NCBI GenBank assembly: GCA_947095535.1
Contig: OX352773.1
Coordinates: 104,981,948 to 105,045,947, forward strand
Length of the DNA stretch: 64,000 nt
Reading direction: 5' to 3'
Source of the DNA: Poecilobothrus nobilitatus
Lineage: Eukaryota; Arthropoda; Insecta; Diptera; Dolichopodidae
In this document: positions 55,459 through 64,000 of the stretch, in pieces
Position numbering within the stretch: position 1 is the first letter of the stretch
Layout: the number at the start of each line of letters is the position of its first letter
Notes under the pieces: generated by a model
What the model was told of the DNA's origin: nothing
Database searches by the model: none
What the model saw: the letters and a program-made list of their open reading frames with translations, nothing else
Translations under genes and position numbers: made by a program

Positions 55459-55884
55459 TTAATTGAATATATCGGAGATTTTACTTTGCTTTTTTCGTCG
55501 CTTTTTCGACTTCAAATGTGTCTTTTTAGAAACTGCTCGTCTTTTTATAGCTCTTCGTCTTCGACCATACATCGAATGCAGTTGGTTAACTACAGATTTT
55601 CGTAAATTTTTTATACCACCTTTGCTTTGATCAATTACAGCTTCTTTTACGTTTGCACCAGATGCTATATCATTAAAAATATTTTTACTTGTGTTTACAG
55701 CTTCTTTTTTAATTAAATCCCAACCTGATGTAAAGACTGGTTTTAAGTAACGAATTAATCTTCCGAATATATTTCCAAAACCACGACCTTTTTGTATAGT
55801 TGGATAAAATTGTAATAAAGGACCAATATCGTTGATTCCTCCTCCTATTTGAGAGGAATAATATCTGACGTAAGCTCTTTCCAT
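55459..55884 (-). CDS. Polinton basic protein, adenovirus pVI/core-like
   Basis: 141 residues, open: MERAYVRYYSSQIGGGINDI, GPLLQFYPTIQKGRGFGNIF, RLIRYLKPVFTSGWDLIKKE, then a very basic C-terminus (GRRRRAIKRRAVSKKTHLKS, KKRRKKQSKISDIFN). A Gly-rich amphipathic front and a Lys/Arg tail are typical of the penton-proximal minor protein of Polintons and adintoviruses, likened to adenovirus pVI/pX. It lies 3 bases from the capsid gene start, suggesting co-transcription. Confidence 0.65.
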   Translation of the reverse strand: MERAYVRYYSSQIGGGINDIGPLLQFYPTIQKGRGFGNIFGRLIRYLKPVFTSGWDLIKKEAVNTSKNIFNDIASGANVKEAVIDQSKGGIKNLRKSVVNQLHSMYGRRRRAIKRRAVSKKTHLKSKKRRKKQSKISDIFN

Positions 55885-55943
55885 GTTTGATAAGATATCA
55901 TATTTGTGTAGTGGTATTTATATTGTTTTTTTTTTTTTGGCAC

Positions 55944-56788
55944 TCAATGCTTTTTAAAGTGTAGTACAATTTTTGTTGTATAGTAACTAGATACAAAATT
56001 TATTCCATCACCATATTGGTTGAAAATTTTAATCGCTATGGTTTCAAAACAATTTTTTTCTATAGGTATGTAATGAACATTTTCAAATTCAATATTTATA
56101 GGTATTCTACAATTTTCAATGTTGATAGCTCTCAATGCACGCACTTTACTACTTCCAAAAACAGATGATTAAACTATATCTGAATAAATCATCACCATTC
56201 CATTCAATTCATTTTTATTATTAGCAACAGCTAATTTGAATAGTTCGGGTAATTTTGTTTTGAAATTTTTATATTTTTTTTCTGTTGAGTTTTCCGGTTA
56301 GTTTCTGATACTTTTTTAAATGTTGCATCATCATAATTTTTAGGATTAGAGATATATGTCAAAACTTCATTAAAAAATTCTTTGAAAACCTGGTTTCGAG
56401 TAAATCCTGGATTAGGAGTTATATTTTTAATAAGCGTTGGCAAAAAATTAAACTTCCAATCATCGAAATGTAATTCCGAATCGTCATATGAATAGTATGT
56501 GTAGCCTATAGATATGGTTACTTTGATTTTTTCTAGAGGTTTTTCAATGTTTGTTACGTAAACATTATACTGTCCAATATTAACCAAAGCACATTGCTCT
56601 TTGTTAAATTCTTCTGTTTGTAGGAAATCATTCAGATAAATTTCTGAAAGACCAACTTTCCAATTTCCATTTCTTAAATCAAAGTGAATAGGTAATTTAT
56701 TTTCGAATGAAGCTAAAGTGTTTTCTGGAAACAGTTTTATATTATCATTACTAAACAATGTTACATAGAAGTCATCTTGACTATCCAT
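55944..56788 (-). pseudogene. Polinton minor capsid/penton-like protein, broken
   Basis: The 5' part (56788-56231) reads DDFYVTLFSNDNIKLFPENT, LASFENKLPIHFDLRNGNWK and VGLSEIYLNDF, the classic opening of the single-jelly-roll penton protein. A frame change within an A-run near 56270-56282 ends it. The 3' part (56144-55944) reads MRALRAINIENCR, FENVHYIPIEKNCFETIAIK and INFVSSYYTTKIVLHFKK, the classic ending; an in-frame stop near 56172 precedes it. Together the length (about 280 codons) is normal. Confidence 0.8.
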
Positions 56789-56998
56789 ATTTCATAACTT
56801 CTTCTAAAACATAAAATGTTGCACTATTTATATGTTGTCCATTCTGGTGTTGATGAAGTTCTTAGTTTTGGACTTCTAAGTAATGGTTTTAATTTTCGTT
56901 TTTTTGTTTCAGGAAACTGTGAAAGTATAGTGGAGCAAATTGCACTACCGGCCGATCTAAGTTCTTCTTCTTTTCAGGAGATGGTACAGCAACGGTAA

Positions 56999-57529
56999 TT
57001 ACATCACCAATGGTGTTTCAAACATTCGATAATCAGAGCTTAGAGATAGTCTTTCTACTAATTTTTCATCTTTCAACATTTCATCTTGAGCTAATTTTTT
57101 AAAAGAATTTTCGTCATCAAAATCATAACTTGTTAAATCAACATCCATATTTGAATGTTCTTTTTTAGGGTCATATTCAAACACATCATCAGTAACTAAT
57201 GGTAAAAATTTAGTTTGTGTTGACGTTGATTTGTATTTAGGTAATTCGGTTTCTGTATGTGCATTTCGCTTAGAAAAGAATTTTGTTTGAGTACTTGTAT
57301 CAAATGTAACATTATTTAACTTTTCTGGTAATTTTTTTGTATGCCTTTTGTTAATTCCATATTTAATGAGATTTTGACGATATAAATACCATTTTTGCAA
57401 TGGTTTTAATTTTTTATCATATAAAACTTTTTTCATTTTTTGATCCAATAAATCCAAGTTTTTATCATCTTGAAATAATTTGCTAAATTTTGAAAATATT
57501 TCTGGTCACATAACAATCATTCGCTGCAT
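56999..57529 (-). pseudogene. Polinton phospho/acidic virion accessory-type protein, nonsense near start
   Basis: From the ATG at 57529 the frame meets TGA at the eighth codon and then stays open to 56999: SKLFQDDKNLDLLDQKMKKV, KPLQKWYLYRQNLIKYGI, two STQTKF repeats and MDVDLTSYDFDDENSFKKLA. The frame probably continued beyond 56999 before a frame change (VITVAVPSPEKKK follows in another frame). Its ATG overlaps the stop of the upstream gene (TAATG). The function is unknown; similarly placed genes in other Polintons are thought to be virion components. Confidence 0.5.
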
Positions 57530-57861
57530 TATGTCTTACTGAGAAGTTTTCCTATTACACCAGATAATATAGTACCAATTAATGTAGGTAAAAATCCTCC
57601 ATATTGAATTAAAATTTTTCGTTTAGCTTTTATACGTTTTTGTGGACACGCTAAGAGTCTCAATTGTTTTTTATGTTTTTTTAGTTTTGTTTTTTGTGAT
57701 GGTGATATTTTATTGTTCCCGTTTAACACATTAATTGCAATTTCAGCAATAGTTTTTATTATATCATCATCACAATATTTTAGAATATTTTTACGAAAAT
57801 TCTTGTTGTTGCATTTTTCTAGTACATGTAACATATGTCGGTTTTTCTTCAACCGTTTCAT
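57529..57861 (-). CDS. Polinton small basic protein with hydrophobic C-terminus
   Basis: 110 residues, intact: MKRLKKNRHMLHVLEKCNNK, NFRKNILKYCDDDIIKTIAE, NVLNGNNKISPSQKTKLKKH and a C-terminal GGFLPTLIGTILSGVIGKLL. I know this arrangement (Lys-rich helical domain, then a Gly-Gly-Phe-Leu-Pro start of an amphipathic membrane-active-type helix) from many insect Polintons and adintoviruses. It may correspond to an adenovirus core/pVI-type function. Overlaps the next gene by the TAATG stop-start. Confidence 0.7.
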   Translation of the reverse strand: MKRLKKNRHMLHVLEKCNNKNFRKNILKYCDDDIIKTIAEIAINVLNGNNKISPSQKTKLKKHKKQLRLLACPQKRIKAKRKILIQYGGFLPTLIGTILSGVIGKLLSKT

Positions 57862-57879
57862 ATTTTAAGCAATTGTTTA

Positions 57880-58492
57880 AATCTTTGGTAGCACAAAAAC
57901 AAACGCAATATTCCTCTGAGAATATGTTGGTTCTAATTCGAAACAAATCGTTAATGTCTTGTGTTAAATCTAATACAATATAACCATGTGGGCTTGATGT
58001 TGATTAATTATATACCCCCAGGAAGCCTTTTATATTTTCCGGATATAGTTGTCTAGCTAGAGGAAAAATCTGTGATTTATCTCGAGGGTTTTTGAAAAGT
58101 ACCAAATATTTACAATTTAATGAAATATCTCGTGAGAATTTCCCCTGATGAAAAATGTTGTGCGTTTATAATATAATAGACAAATTACGGTGGTGCGAAC
58201 CTTTAGTAAAAAGTTCACATACTTGTTTGTTTGCTGAATCTAACATTAAATCATCTAAAACAATTAAAGTAGGTTTATTTTCATTTTCACTAAGCTCTTC
58301 CGGAATGCCGGTATAAAAACCTATATCAGGGAAATCTATATTTCTTGGAACCGCAGAAATTTCTGGGTTACAGCATTTTATTTTTTCAATTTTGGGATGT
58401 ATCAATCTAGTAATATTTTTGATCAAGTTGCGAACAAATGTTGTTTTCCCACATCCAGATGGTCCCGTAAATGGATTATTAAAATATATCAT
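57880..58492 (-). pseudogene. FtsK/HerA-type genome-packaging ATPase, broken
   Basis: Pumps the genome into capsids in the family. Walker A: GPSGCGKTTFVRNLI; Walker B: KPTLIVLDDLML; sensor region FTKGSHHRNLSIIL. An in-frame TAA (58163-58165) interrupts, after which the same frame continues THNIFHQGKFSRDISLN, KYLVLFKNPRDKSQIFPLAR. A frame change near 58005-58015 leads to HGYIVLDLTQDINDLFRIRT, the conserved C-terminal block. The start MIYFNNPFTGPSGCGKT lacks a few residues usual before the P-loop. At least two lesions; dead. Confidence 0.85.
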
Positions 58493-58644
58493 TATAGGTT
58501 CGCGTTTTAAAAATGATTAAGAGGTAAAATAGTTTCGTCTTGAAATATATATATGTATATAAGCAGCAAAAAATATATTCTAGCTTATTCTCAGCTTATC
58601 TCTCAATGAAGGTGAAAGATGTATAATTATTTTCATTTGAAAAG

Positions 58645-58941
58645 ATGGAAGTGAAAGAAGTGGAAGAGTTTTTAAAATTATATTCCTCTGTCTTATTAAA
58701 TGAGCATAAGCAACGTATTTTTCACATGTATAAACAAGTTAAAGAATTTTCAACAACAGAAAAATTTACATCAATATACGGAACTCATTTTGCTCTTTGT
58801 CCTTGGGCTTACGACAACTCGTCATCTGGACCGGATACATGTAACTGTTGCTCTATAGAAAATTATAAAATAGAATTGGAAAATCTGATTAAATGGTACA
58901 AGCATAATGTCAAGGGCACACATAGTATCGGAAATACATAG
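58645..58941 (+). CDS. Polinton protein with paired cysteines, unknown
   Basis: 98 residues: MEVKEVEEFLKLYSSVLLNE, FHMYKQVKEFSTTEKFT, IYGTHFALCPWAYD, GPDTCNCCSIENYKIEL. CPW and CNCC could form a zinc site. It lies on the plus strand between the ATPase and the integrase, only about 25 bases before the first recognisable integrase codons, so it may be an upstream gene of the same transcript. No family recognised. Confidence 0.5.
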   Translation: MEVKEVEEFLKLYSSVLLNEHKQRIFHMYKQVKEFSTTEKFTSIYGTHFALCPWAYDNSSSGPDTCNCCSIENYKIELENLIKWYKHNVKGTHSIGNT

Positions 58942-58942
58942 A

Positions 58943-59826
58943 CCAGCCAGATGAAACTTTCGTCGAAGAAAATTTATTCAAAAAAGTTTAAACGATACAT
59001 GGCAAATCGATTTAGTAGAAATGATTCCATATGCAAAGTTTAACAAAGGAAATAAATATTTATTAACTGTAATAGACATCTTTTTCAAATATGCTTATGC
59101 TGATCCAATTAAAACTAAAAATGCTAATAACGTTTTACTTGGCATGCAAAACATTTCAAACGTGCTGAAACACTCCCAAAAATATTCAATCTGATCAAGG
59201 TAAAGAGTTTTTTAACAAAGAATTTAGAAAACTTATGGAAATAAAAAAAATTAATCATTATCATACATATTCTGAAATGAAAGCATCCATAGTAGAACGT
59301 TTTAACCGTACTTTAAAAAATGCAATGTGGAAACAGTTCAGTTTTCAGGGTAATTATAACTGGATATCTATTTTACCCTCACCTTATTGAGAAATACAAT
59401 TCAACATATCACCGTACAATAAAACTTCAGCCAAAAAAAGTTACAAAAGCAAACGAGAAATATATTTTGAAAAACATTTACATGCAACCGAAGTTTTATC
59501 AGAAGGCAAAATATAAAGTTGGAGATTATGTACGCATAAGTAAATACAAAGGAAATTTTGCAAAAGGTTATCAACCTAACTGGTCAACAGAAATATTTAC
59601 AATTAAAGAAGTAAAACGCACAGATCCAATTACTTACAACTTACTTGATTATACAAAAACACCGATTTCAGGTTCTTTTTACGAACCTGAACTTACTCGA
59701 GTCAAAAATCCTGACACTTTTCTTGTTGAAAAAATATTGAAAAGAAAAGGAAATCAGGTTTTTGTTAAATGGCTAGGTTTTGATAAAGATCACAATTCTT
59801 GGGTAAACAAAAACGATATTATATGA
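58943..59826 (+). pseudogene. Polinton integrase (DDE, chromodomain), several frame breaks
   Basis: Inserts the element. Zinc-region remnant PARRNFRRRKFIQK-like near 58960; core with TWQIDLVEMIPYAKFNKGNK (first D), YLLTVIDIFFKYAYADPIKT; after a frame change near 59140-59190, QSDQGKEFFNKEF (second D) and KASIVERFNRTLKNAMWK (E); another change near 59380; then EKYNSTYHRTIKLQPKKV, VGDYVRISKYKGNF (SH3-like) and chromodomain LVEKILKRKGNQVFVKWLGF. The last 105 codons lie in the right TIR. Catalytic residues are recognisable but not in one frame. Confidence 0.85.
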
Positions 59827-60645
59827 AACTTATTTTATATTATTTTATTTTTTATTATTTAAAAATGTATTTTAAAATATTTTTCAATTAAACATAACGA
59901 TTAATCAATAAATTCAACTTTTTTTCTTTTTTTTTTTTTCGTCACGATTTTATTTCTACACACAACCTTTATTTTAAAACTAAGATACAGTAACAAGGTA
60001 AATATCTGCATTTTATTTATCTCATATATAACAATTACATTTTTGCCTTAACATTATATTACAATGTCTGGTTGGCCGTAAAAAAAAATAAAATAAATTC
60101 TTATTATTCACAATAATCTATGTTACTATATTATCACAACAATATCATTGCACTTACTTGTTCTACATTTACCTAGTTTACCTTGTCTATTATTTACAAA
60201 CACACCGTAAGAGCTTTTTATTAAAAAAATAAAATAAATTCTTGCATATTATTTACATAGTCTATGTTATTATAGTACAACACCTGTTTTTAAATCAATA
60301 TAAAACATAAAACAGATCATTGTACTTACTTGTTATACATTATCTAGTTAACCTTCTATACTATTTACAAAAACTTTTCCGGAAACAAATCAAAACAAGA
60401 TCATTGCAAGCGGTAATACTACATATTACAACACCTGTTTAGATCATTGCACTTACTTGTTCTACATTATCTAGTTGACCTTGTCTATTATTTACAAAAG
60501 CTTTTTACGGGAAATTAATTATGTAAGGTCAACAAGTACCACAACACTTGTTTAAGTCATTCTATACTATTTACAAAGTAAACGCCAAGTCATTGGCCTA
60601 ATTTGCATAATTATTTTCCCACGCCCAAGAGCTACTATTACTACT
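59515..60645. repeat. Polinton right TIR
   Basis: Inverted copy of 50199-51337. The inner edge is at GGCAAAATATAAAGTTGG within the integrase frame. Length differs by about 8 bases from the left TIR, mainly in homopolymer runs (for example the A/T run near 50905 / 59935). Confidence 0.9.
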
Positions 60646-60651
60646 TACGAA

Positions 60652-60716
60652 TATAATAAATAGCGTGACAGAATGATAAATAAATAAATAAATAAACCGA
60701 CACCGACGAGTTAATA
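60652..60716. other. Short flank with AAAT repeat
   Basis: ATAATAAATAGCGTGACAGA and (AAAT)n, joining the Polinton target duplication to the mariner-like end. Nothing else seen. Confidence 0.5.
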
Positions 60717-61505
60717 TAGGGTGTTCAAAATTGAGGTATCATTATAATTTTAATAAAAAAAGACGTTTTTTTTGAAATATTAAATATATTTTTATTTTAA
60801 TTTATTACAAATAGGTTCCGGTTAATAATGAAAAATTATGTCGGGCAAGTGCCCCCTCTACTACTTCGGCAGGCTTCCAATCTTTTACCAAAATTCTGAA
60901 TCACGTTGTTCAATAAACTGTTCTCAATGGTTGAAATCTGCTCGATAATGTTGTTTTTAAGCTCTTGAATTGTTGTGGTATTATTGCTGTACACTTTCGA
61001 TTTCACAAAACCCCACAAAAAAAAATCCAACGGTGTCAAATCGCACGATCTTGGTGGCCACATCACTCCTCCTCTAAGAGAAATAATGCGATCTTCGAAC
61101 TTTTCCTTCAAAAGATCCATTGTTTCTCTTGCTGTGTGGCAAGTGGCACCGTCCTGTTGACACCACATATTCTATACGTCCAAATCATCAATTTCCCGCC
61201 ACAAAAAGCTTCGGATCATCTCCCTGTAGCGATTTCCATTGACCGTAATTGCATTTCCATTTGCGTTTTCAAAAAAACATGGTCCGATGATTCCTCCTGA
61301 CCACAAACCACACCAAAGCGTAACTTTTTGTGGATGTACTGGTTGCTCTAAGATAACCCTTGGATTCTCTTCATCCCAAATGTGGCAATTCTGTTCATTG
61401 ACGTAGCCATTGAGCTGGAAATGAGCGTCGTCGGTGAAGAGTATTTTGTTAAAAAAATTCTCATTTTCTTCTTGTTTTTCGATTGCCCAAGGAACGAATT
61501 GCCGT
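60717..61505 (-). mobile_element. Mariner-like element, 3' half
   Basis: The TIR TAGGGTGTTCAAAATTGAGG (60717 onward) equals the TIR at 580-605. The transposase C-terminal half is inside. At about 61505 (GAACGAATTGCCGTCTTTTAG) it breaks into the Harbinger/flank sequence, so the 5' half is missing. GCCCAAGGAACGAATTGCCG at 61487-61506 corresponds to 72-91 in the other half, so the two halves abut in the family. Confidence 0.8.
60836..61500 (-). pseudogene. Mariner-like (DD41D spacing) transposase, catalytic half
   Basis: Minus strand: ILFTDDAHFQLNGYVNEQNC (first D) near 61440, then LWSGGIIGPCFFENANGNA, a TAG near 61171, then MWCQQDGATCHTARETMDLL (second D), VMWPPRSCDLTPLDFFLWGF (third D) and a helical tail. 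Counting from the D in QQDGATCHTA to the D in PLDFFLWG gives 41 residues between, the DD41D type. Besides the single stop the frame is well kept. The DNA-binding half is missing here. Confidence 0.8.
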
Positions 61506-61613
61506 CTTTTAGTCTTCTAAAAATGTGTCGTAGAATACAAATTTCTTATAACTTTCTTATAACTCGTAATTATAAGGTTTTAAGATTATAATCTTAATTT
61601 CAGAATACGGTGG
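61506..61613 (+). repeat. Harbinger right-end copy
   Basis: CTTTTAGTCTTCTAAAAATG to ATCTTAATTTCAGAATACGG matches 43045-43157 and 46320-46430. The terminal GGGGGG is mutated to CGGTGG here. Confidence 0.75.
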
Positions 61614-63540
61614 TCAATTTTTATTTACTTTTTAAAATTTTCTGTTACCATTTGTAAAATATGGTTTTTAATATTTGTTATTTTTTTACAGTTCCCTAAG
61701 GTATTTAAAACAATTGAAAAAACAAAATTATGTTCATTTTCGGACCTAACTTAAATATATGTATGAACAAAGACCCTTGTTTTGTTTTAGCTTTTAAACA
61801 ATTTGTTGACCGCAAATGTTTTTAAACAAGTAACATCAAAACAACATTGTTATATTAATACAATATTATGTTTTAATATCAATACAATATATTGTTAAAT
61901 TTACTTTGCACATCAATTAAAATTATTAATTAAAAATATATATTTACATATGTACCTACATATATAAATTGTACACATATATGTATGTACATACATACAT
62001 ATACATATAATTTATCTGATTCCAATTTCAAAATAAACATAAAATATTATCTTAAATAAGAAGTTTTTAATTACATTAGTTTATTTTGTTTCCACAGAAC
62101 ATAACATACTTCCATTCGCAAATTGTCAATGCATACCATAGATATATTAACTAATAGATGGGAAGTTAGGTATAGTCATAGATATATTAACTAATGTCTA
62201 TCTATTTAAGAAAATAATTTCAGCCAATTTGAGAAACAGCTGAGTGAACCGTGTGTATGTATTGCTTTGGTTTCCTCAGAAATAGGTTCCAAAAAGGTGA
62301 AATAATATCATTTCTAATTTTGAATACAATTTTATCACTTATTTTGTTACTTTACAAGTAGTTAAAATTTTGAATAACCTTAATTAAATTTAATTTTAAT
62401 TTTAAAAACAAAATATATCAATTATTAAGTAATATAAAAATTTAAATTCTCTGAATAAAACTGGTTATGAAGAACTTGCTTTACATTATTTTAATAAATA
62501 TAAACAGCTGAGTGAACGAAATGAATACATATTATAAAATACATATGTATTTTTTTTGACTGAATACCTTAAGATAGGAAAAGACATAAGAAGAAAAGAA
62601 ACGACTATATCTAACTTCCCATTTATTAGTTAATATATCTATGGGTATAGTCGTTTCTTTTCTTTTGTGTTTTCGTATCTTAAGGTATTCAGTCAAAAAA
62701 ATACATGTGCATTTTATAATATGTATGTATACATTTCGTTCATTCAGCTGTTTATATTTATTAAAATAATGTAAAGCAGTTATTGATGTAAGCAGTGTTA
62801 AAAATATCGGAGATAATTATAGGAAATTTAGCTTCAGCGAGTAGTATATAGTTTTTTTTAGGTAAGTAAGAAGAACAAGAAATTAGTAAAGTTTTTTTTT
62901 TTCATACAAATCAAATTCATATTAGAGAAAGGAAATAATAAATTTGGCAACAAAAATGAATCAATATTCTTTTTATATTGTAAATTTTTATATTACAATA
63001 TTGTTAATAATATTTATAACACTAAAATCTAATTTTACTAAATTTACTTTTAACTTGCTTTTAAATTACATACATATGTACATAAAAAGGTCTTATAAAA
63101 ATGACCAGTCTTGACTCTTGATTTCATAAGTAATTTCCCATTATCAATACTATTATACCTTATAATAAGTAGCCTATGTATGATTGCTTAACTTTTTTCT
63201 TTATTTTATATTTAAAAAAAAAATTTTTTTATCTTAGGTACAAGTGCAAGTGTACAACATCATTTTATTAGTATTACCATATTGAAAAATTGATGTGATT
63301 TATCCTGAATTTTCAACTTTGAGAGTTTATAAACGTATTAAAAGAAAATGTTAGATTTTCTAATATATATTTCCAAAAATAATTATAATATTTTTAAAAT
63401 TCGTTATTAGAATATTTTTTTGAAAAATATAAAATATTTAAATTAAGAAAAAAAGAGATATATATTAAATAATAATCATTTGTTGACACCTACATATATT
63501 TTAATCAACTTTAATCACTCTATGTGTATCAAATAATTGA
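61614..63540 (+). repeat. Flanking DNA copy without Helitron
   Basis: Follows the order of 43158-44264 and then, directly, 49154-49620. At 63076/63077 (ACATACATA/TGTACATAAA) it is uninterrupted where the Helitron sits in the array. Between 62200 and 62790 it contains an inverted duplication. Bases 63280-63530 match the flank of the P-like element at 32.3-32.6 kb in inverse orientation. Confidence 0.8.
62205..62790. repeat. Inverted duplication (large palindrome)
   Basis: 62205-62625 is the reverse complement of array flank sequence such as 46990-47400 (CAGCTGAGTGAACGAAATG, CTGAATACCTTAAGAT), while 62640-62790 is in the forward orientation (GTATCTTAAGGTATTCAG, TTTCGTTCATTCAGCTG). The arms 62505-62630 and 62645-62765 can pair over about 120 bases. 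Confidence 0.75.
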
Positions 63541-64000
63541 ATACACATGTGTAATCAAATAATTGAAATCAGAAATTATATATATATAGAGATAACGCAA
63601 GCAGAACAAAAAATGTCAATAAGAATTCTTGAAATTTTTCATATTTTATGTGCCGCATTTGCTCTCTAATATTTTCCTATGCTTTTTTCTCTTTCTCAAA
63701 TCTCCGCAAGAGTTCTTTTGAAAAAATATCCTCGTGAATATTTGATTCTATTTTAATTTTAGGTAGGTACATTCATGATAAATATTTTTTTTTTATTTTG
63801 TTTTTTTTTTTTTTTTCTTTTTTTTTTCAAAAACTTTAATACTTTAAAACTTCTTTTTAGAAGAATGCATTTGAATAAAAGACAATATTGCCATATCATT
63901 TGTATGATTCTAAAGTTTTAAAAATTTTTTAAGTATTTATTTTTATGTATAATTTGTACAATTCGAAACCATTATTAGATTATTTACCATTATAAAACTA
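63541..64000. other. AT-rich end, no gene seen
   Basis: Contains poly-T runs (63788-63830) and a TATATATATA tract near 63578. No supported feature. Confidence 0.5.

Larger units (their letters stand above)
50199..60645. mobile_element. Polinton/Maverick (adintovirus-like) element, 10.4 kb, no PolB
   Basis: Termini AGTAGTAAGAGTAGCTC (50199) and its inverse (ending 60645), TIRs of about 1.13 kb, and an exact 6-bp target duplication TACGAA (50193-50198, 60646-60651), as Polintons make. It encodes integrase, adenain-like protease, major and minor capsid proteins, packaging ATPase and small basic/hydrophobic proteins. Most genes are on the minus strand; integrase and two small genes are on the plus strand. 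No protein-primed DNA polymerase B is found in the 8.2 kb between the TIRs, and there is no space left for the usual gene of about 1,000 codons or more. Structural genes carry lesions, so the element is defective. Confidence 0.92.

Noticed and set aside
56816..56998. Plus-strand 60-residue frame between Polinton capsid and accessory genes
   Set aside because: It is antisense to the likely continuation of the minus-strand accessory gene (VITVAVPSPEKKK), with no supporting motif.

Overview
The window is a transposon-dense, very AT-rich piece of an insect genome, most likely a cyclorrhaphan fly. The reasons are DINE-1-like Helentron elements with 141-bp central repeats and (ACGG)n motifs, TATGTA/TACATA palindromes, introns of about 50-220 bp, gypsy-like elements with an env, and P, mariner, Jockey, I, CR1 and RTE-like mobile elements. 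No bacterial features are present. Almost everything is a mobile element or its debris. The one convincing ordinary host gene is a three-exon, secreted, GPI-anchor-type cysteine-rich protein with two DUF753/Ly6-like domains at 2432-3389 on the minus strand.

Layout. 0-0.6 kb: 5' half of a mariner-like element. 0.7-2.4 kb: a perfect hairpin, LINE scraps and a dispersed repeat. 2.4-3.4 kb: the host gene. 4.2-11 kb: a graveyard of LINEs (two Jockey/I-type pieces, an RTE-like element, a second RTE-like 5' end) interleaved with copies of one short dispersed repeat. 11.2-16.9 kb: remains of a gypsy-type LTR element (RT/RNase H, integrase, env), its env split by a 2.6-kb P-like element with terminal inverted repeats (TIRs) and a target duplication. 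17.3-18.4 kb: a DINE-1/Helentron-like element. 18.7-25.8 kb: a CR1 3' end, a TTA microsatellite block, a tRNA-like head and a nearly full-length I-clade LINE. 26.0-29.8 kb: a Helitron 3' end, a foldback MITE and a long CR1 LINE. 31.5-35.4 kb: two P-superfamily remnants, one with clean ends. 36.3-49.2 kb: a nested complex. A Harbinger-type element holds an ISL2EU-like transposon (THAP transposase plus SWIM/YqaJ nuclease, the latter intact after splicing). This runs into a 3.24/3.28-kb tandem array made of Helitron, transposon end and flanking DNA. 50.2-60.6 kb: a Polinton/Maverick (adintovirus-like) element with 1.1-kb TIRs and an exact 6-bp target duplication. 60.7-61.5 kb: 3' half of a mariner-like element. 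61.5-63.5 kb: another copy of the flanking DNA of the array, which preserves the empty site of the Helitron.

The Polinton is the most interesting object. It carries integrase, adenain-like protease, double-jelly-roll capsid, penton-type capsid, packaging ATPase and two small basic/membrane-active-type proteins, but no DNA polymerase B gene. Its integrase runs into the TIR, so the chromodomain end is duplicated at the opposite terminus. Two related small proteins of an arthropod mobile-element family lie on opposite strands. Several structural genes carry one to three lesions each while the protease frame is open, which suggests a fairly recent but dead insertion.

Several insertions can be proved from within the window because an uninterrupted relative or reading frame is also present: the Helitron at 47544-49153 (empty site near 63076), the P-like element at 32596-35354 (empty site near 49340, opposite strand), and the P-like element at 13652-16285 (reading frame of env resumes after it).
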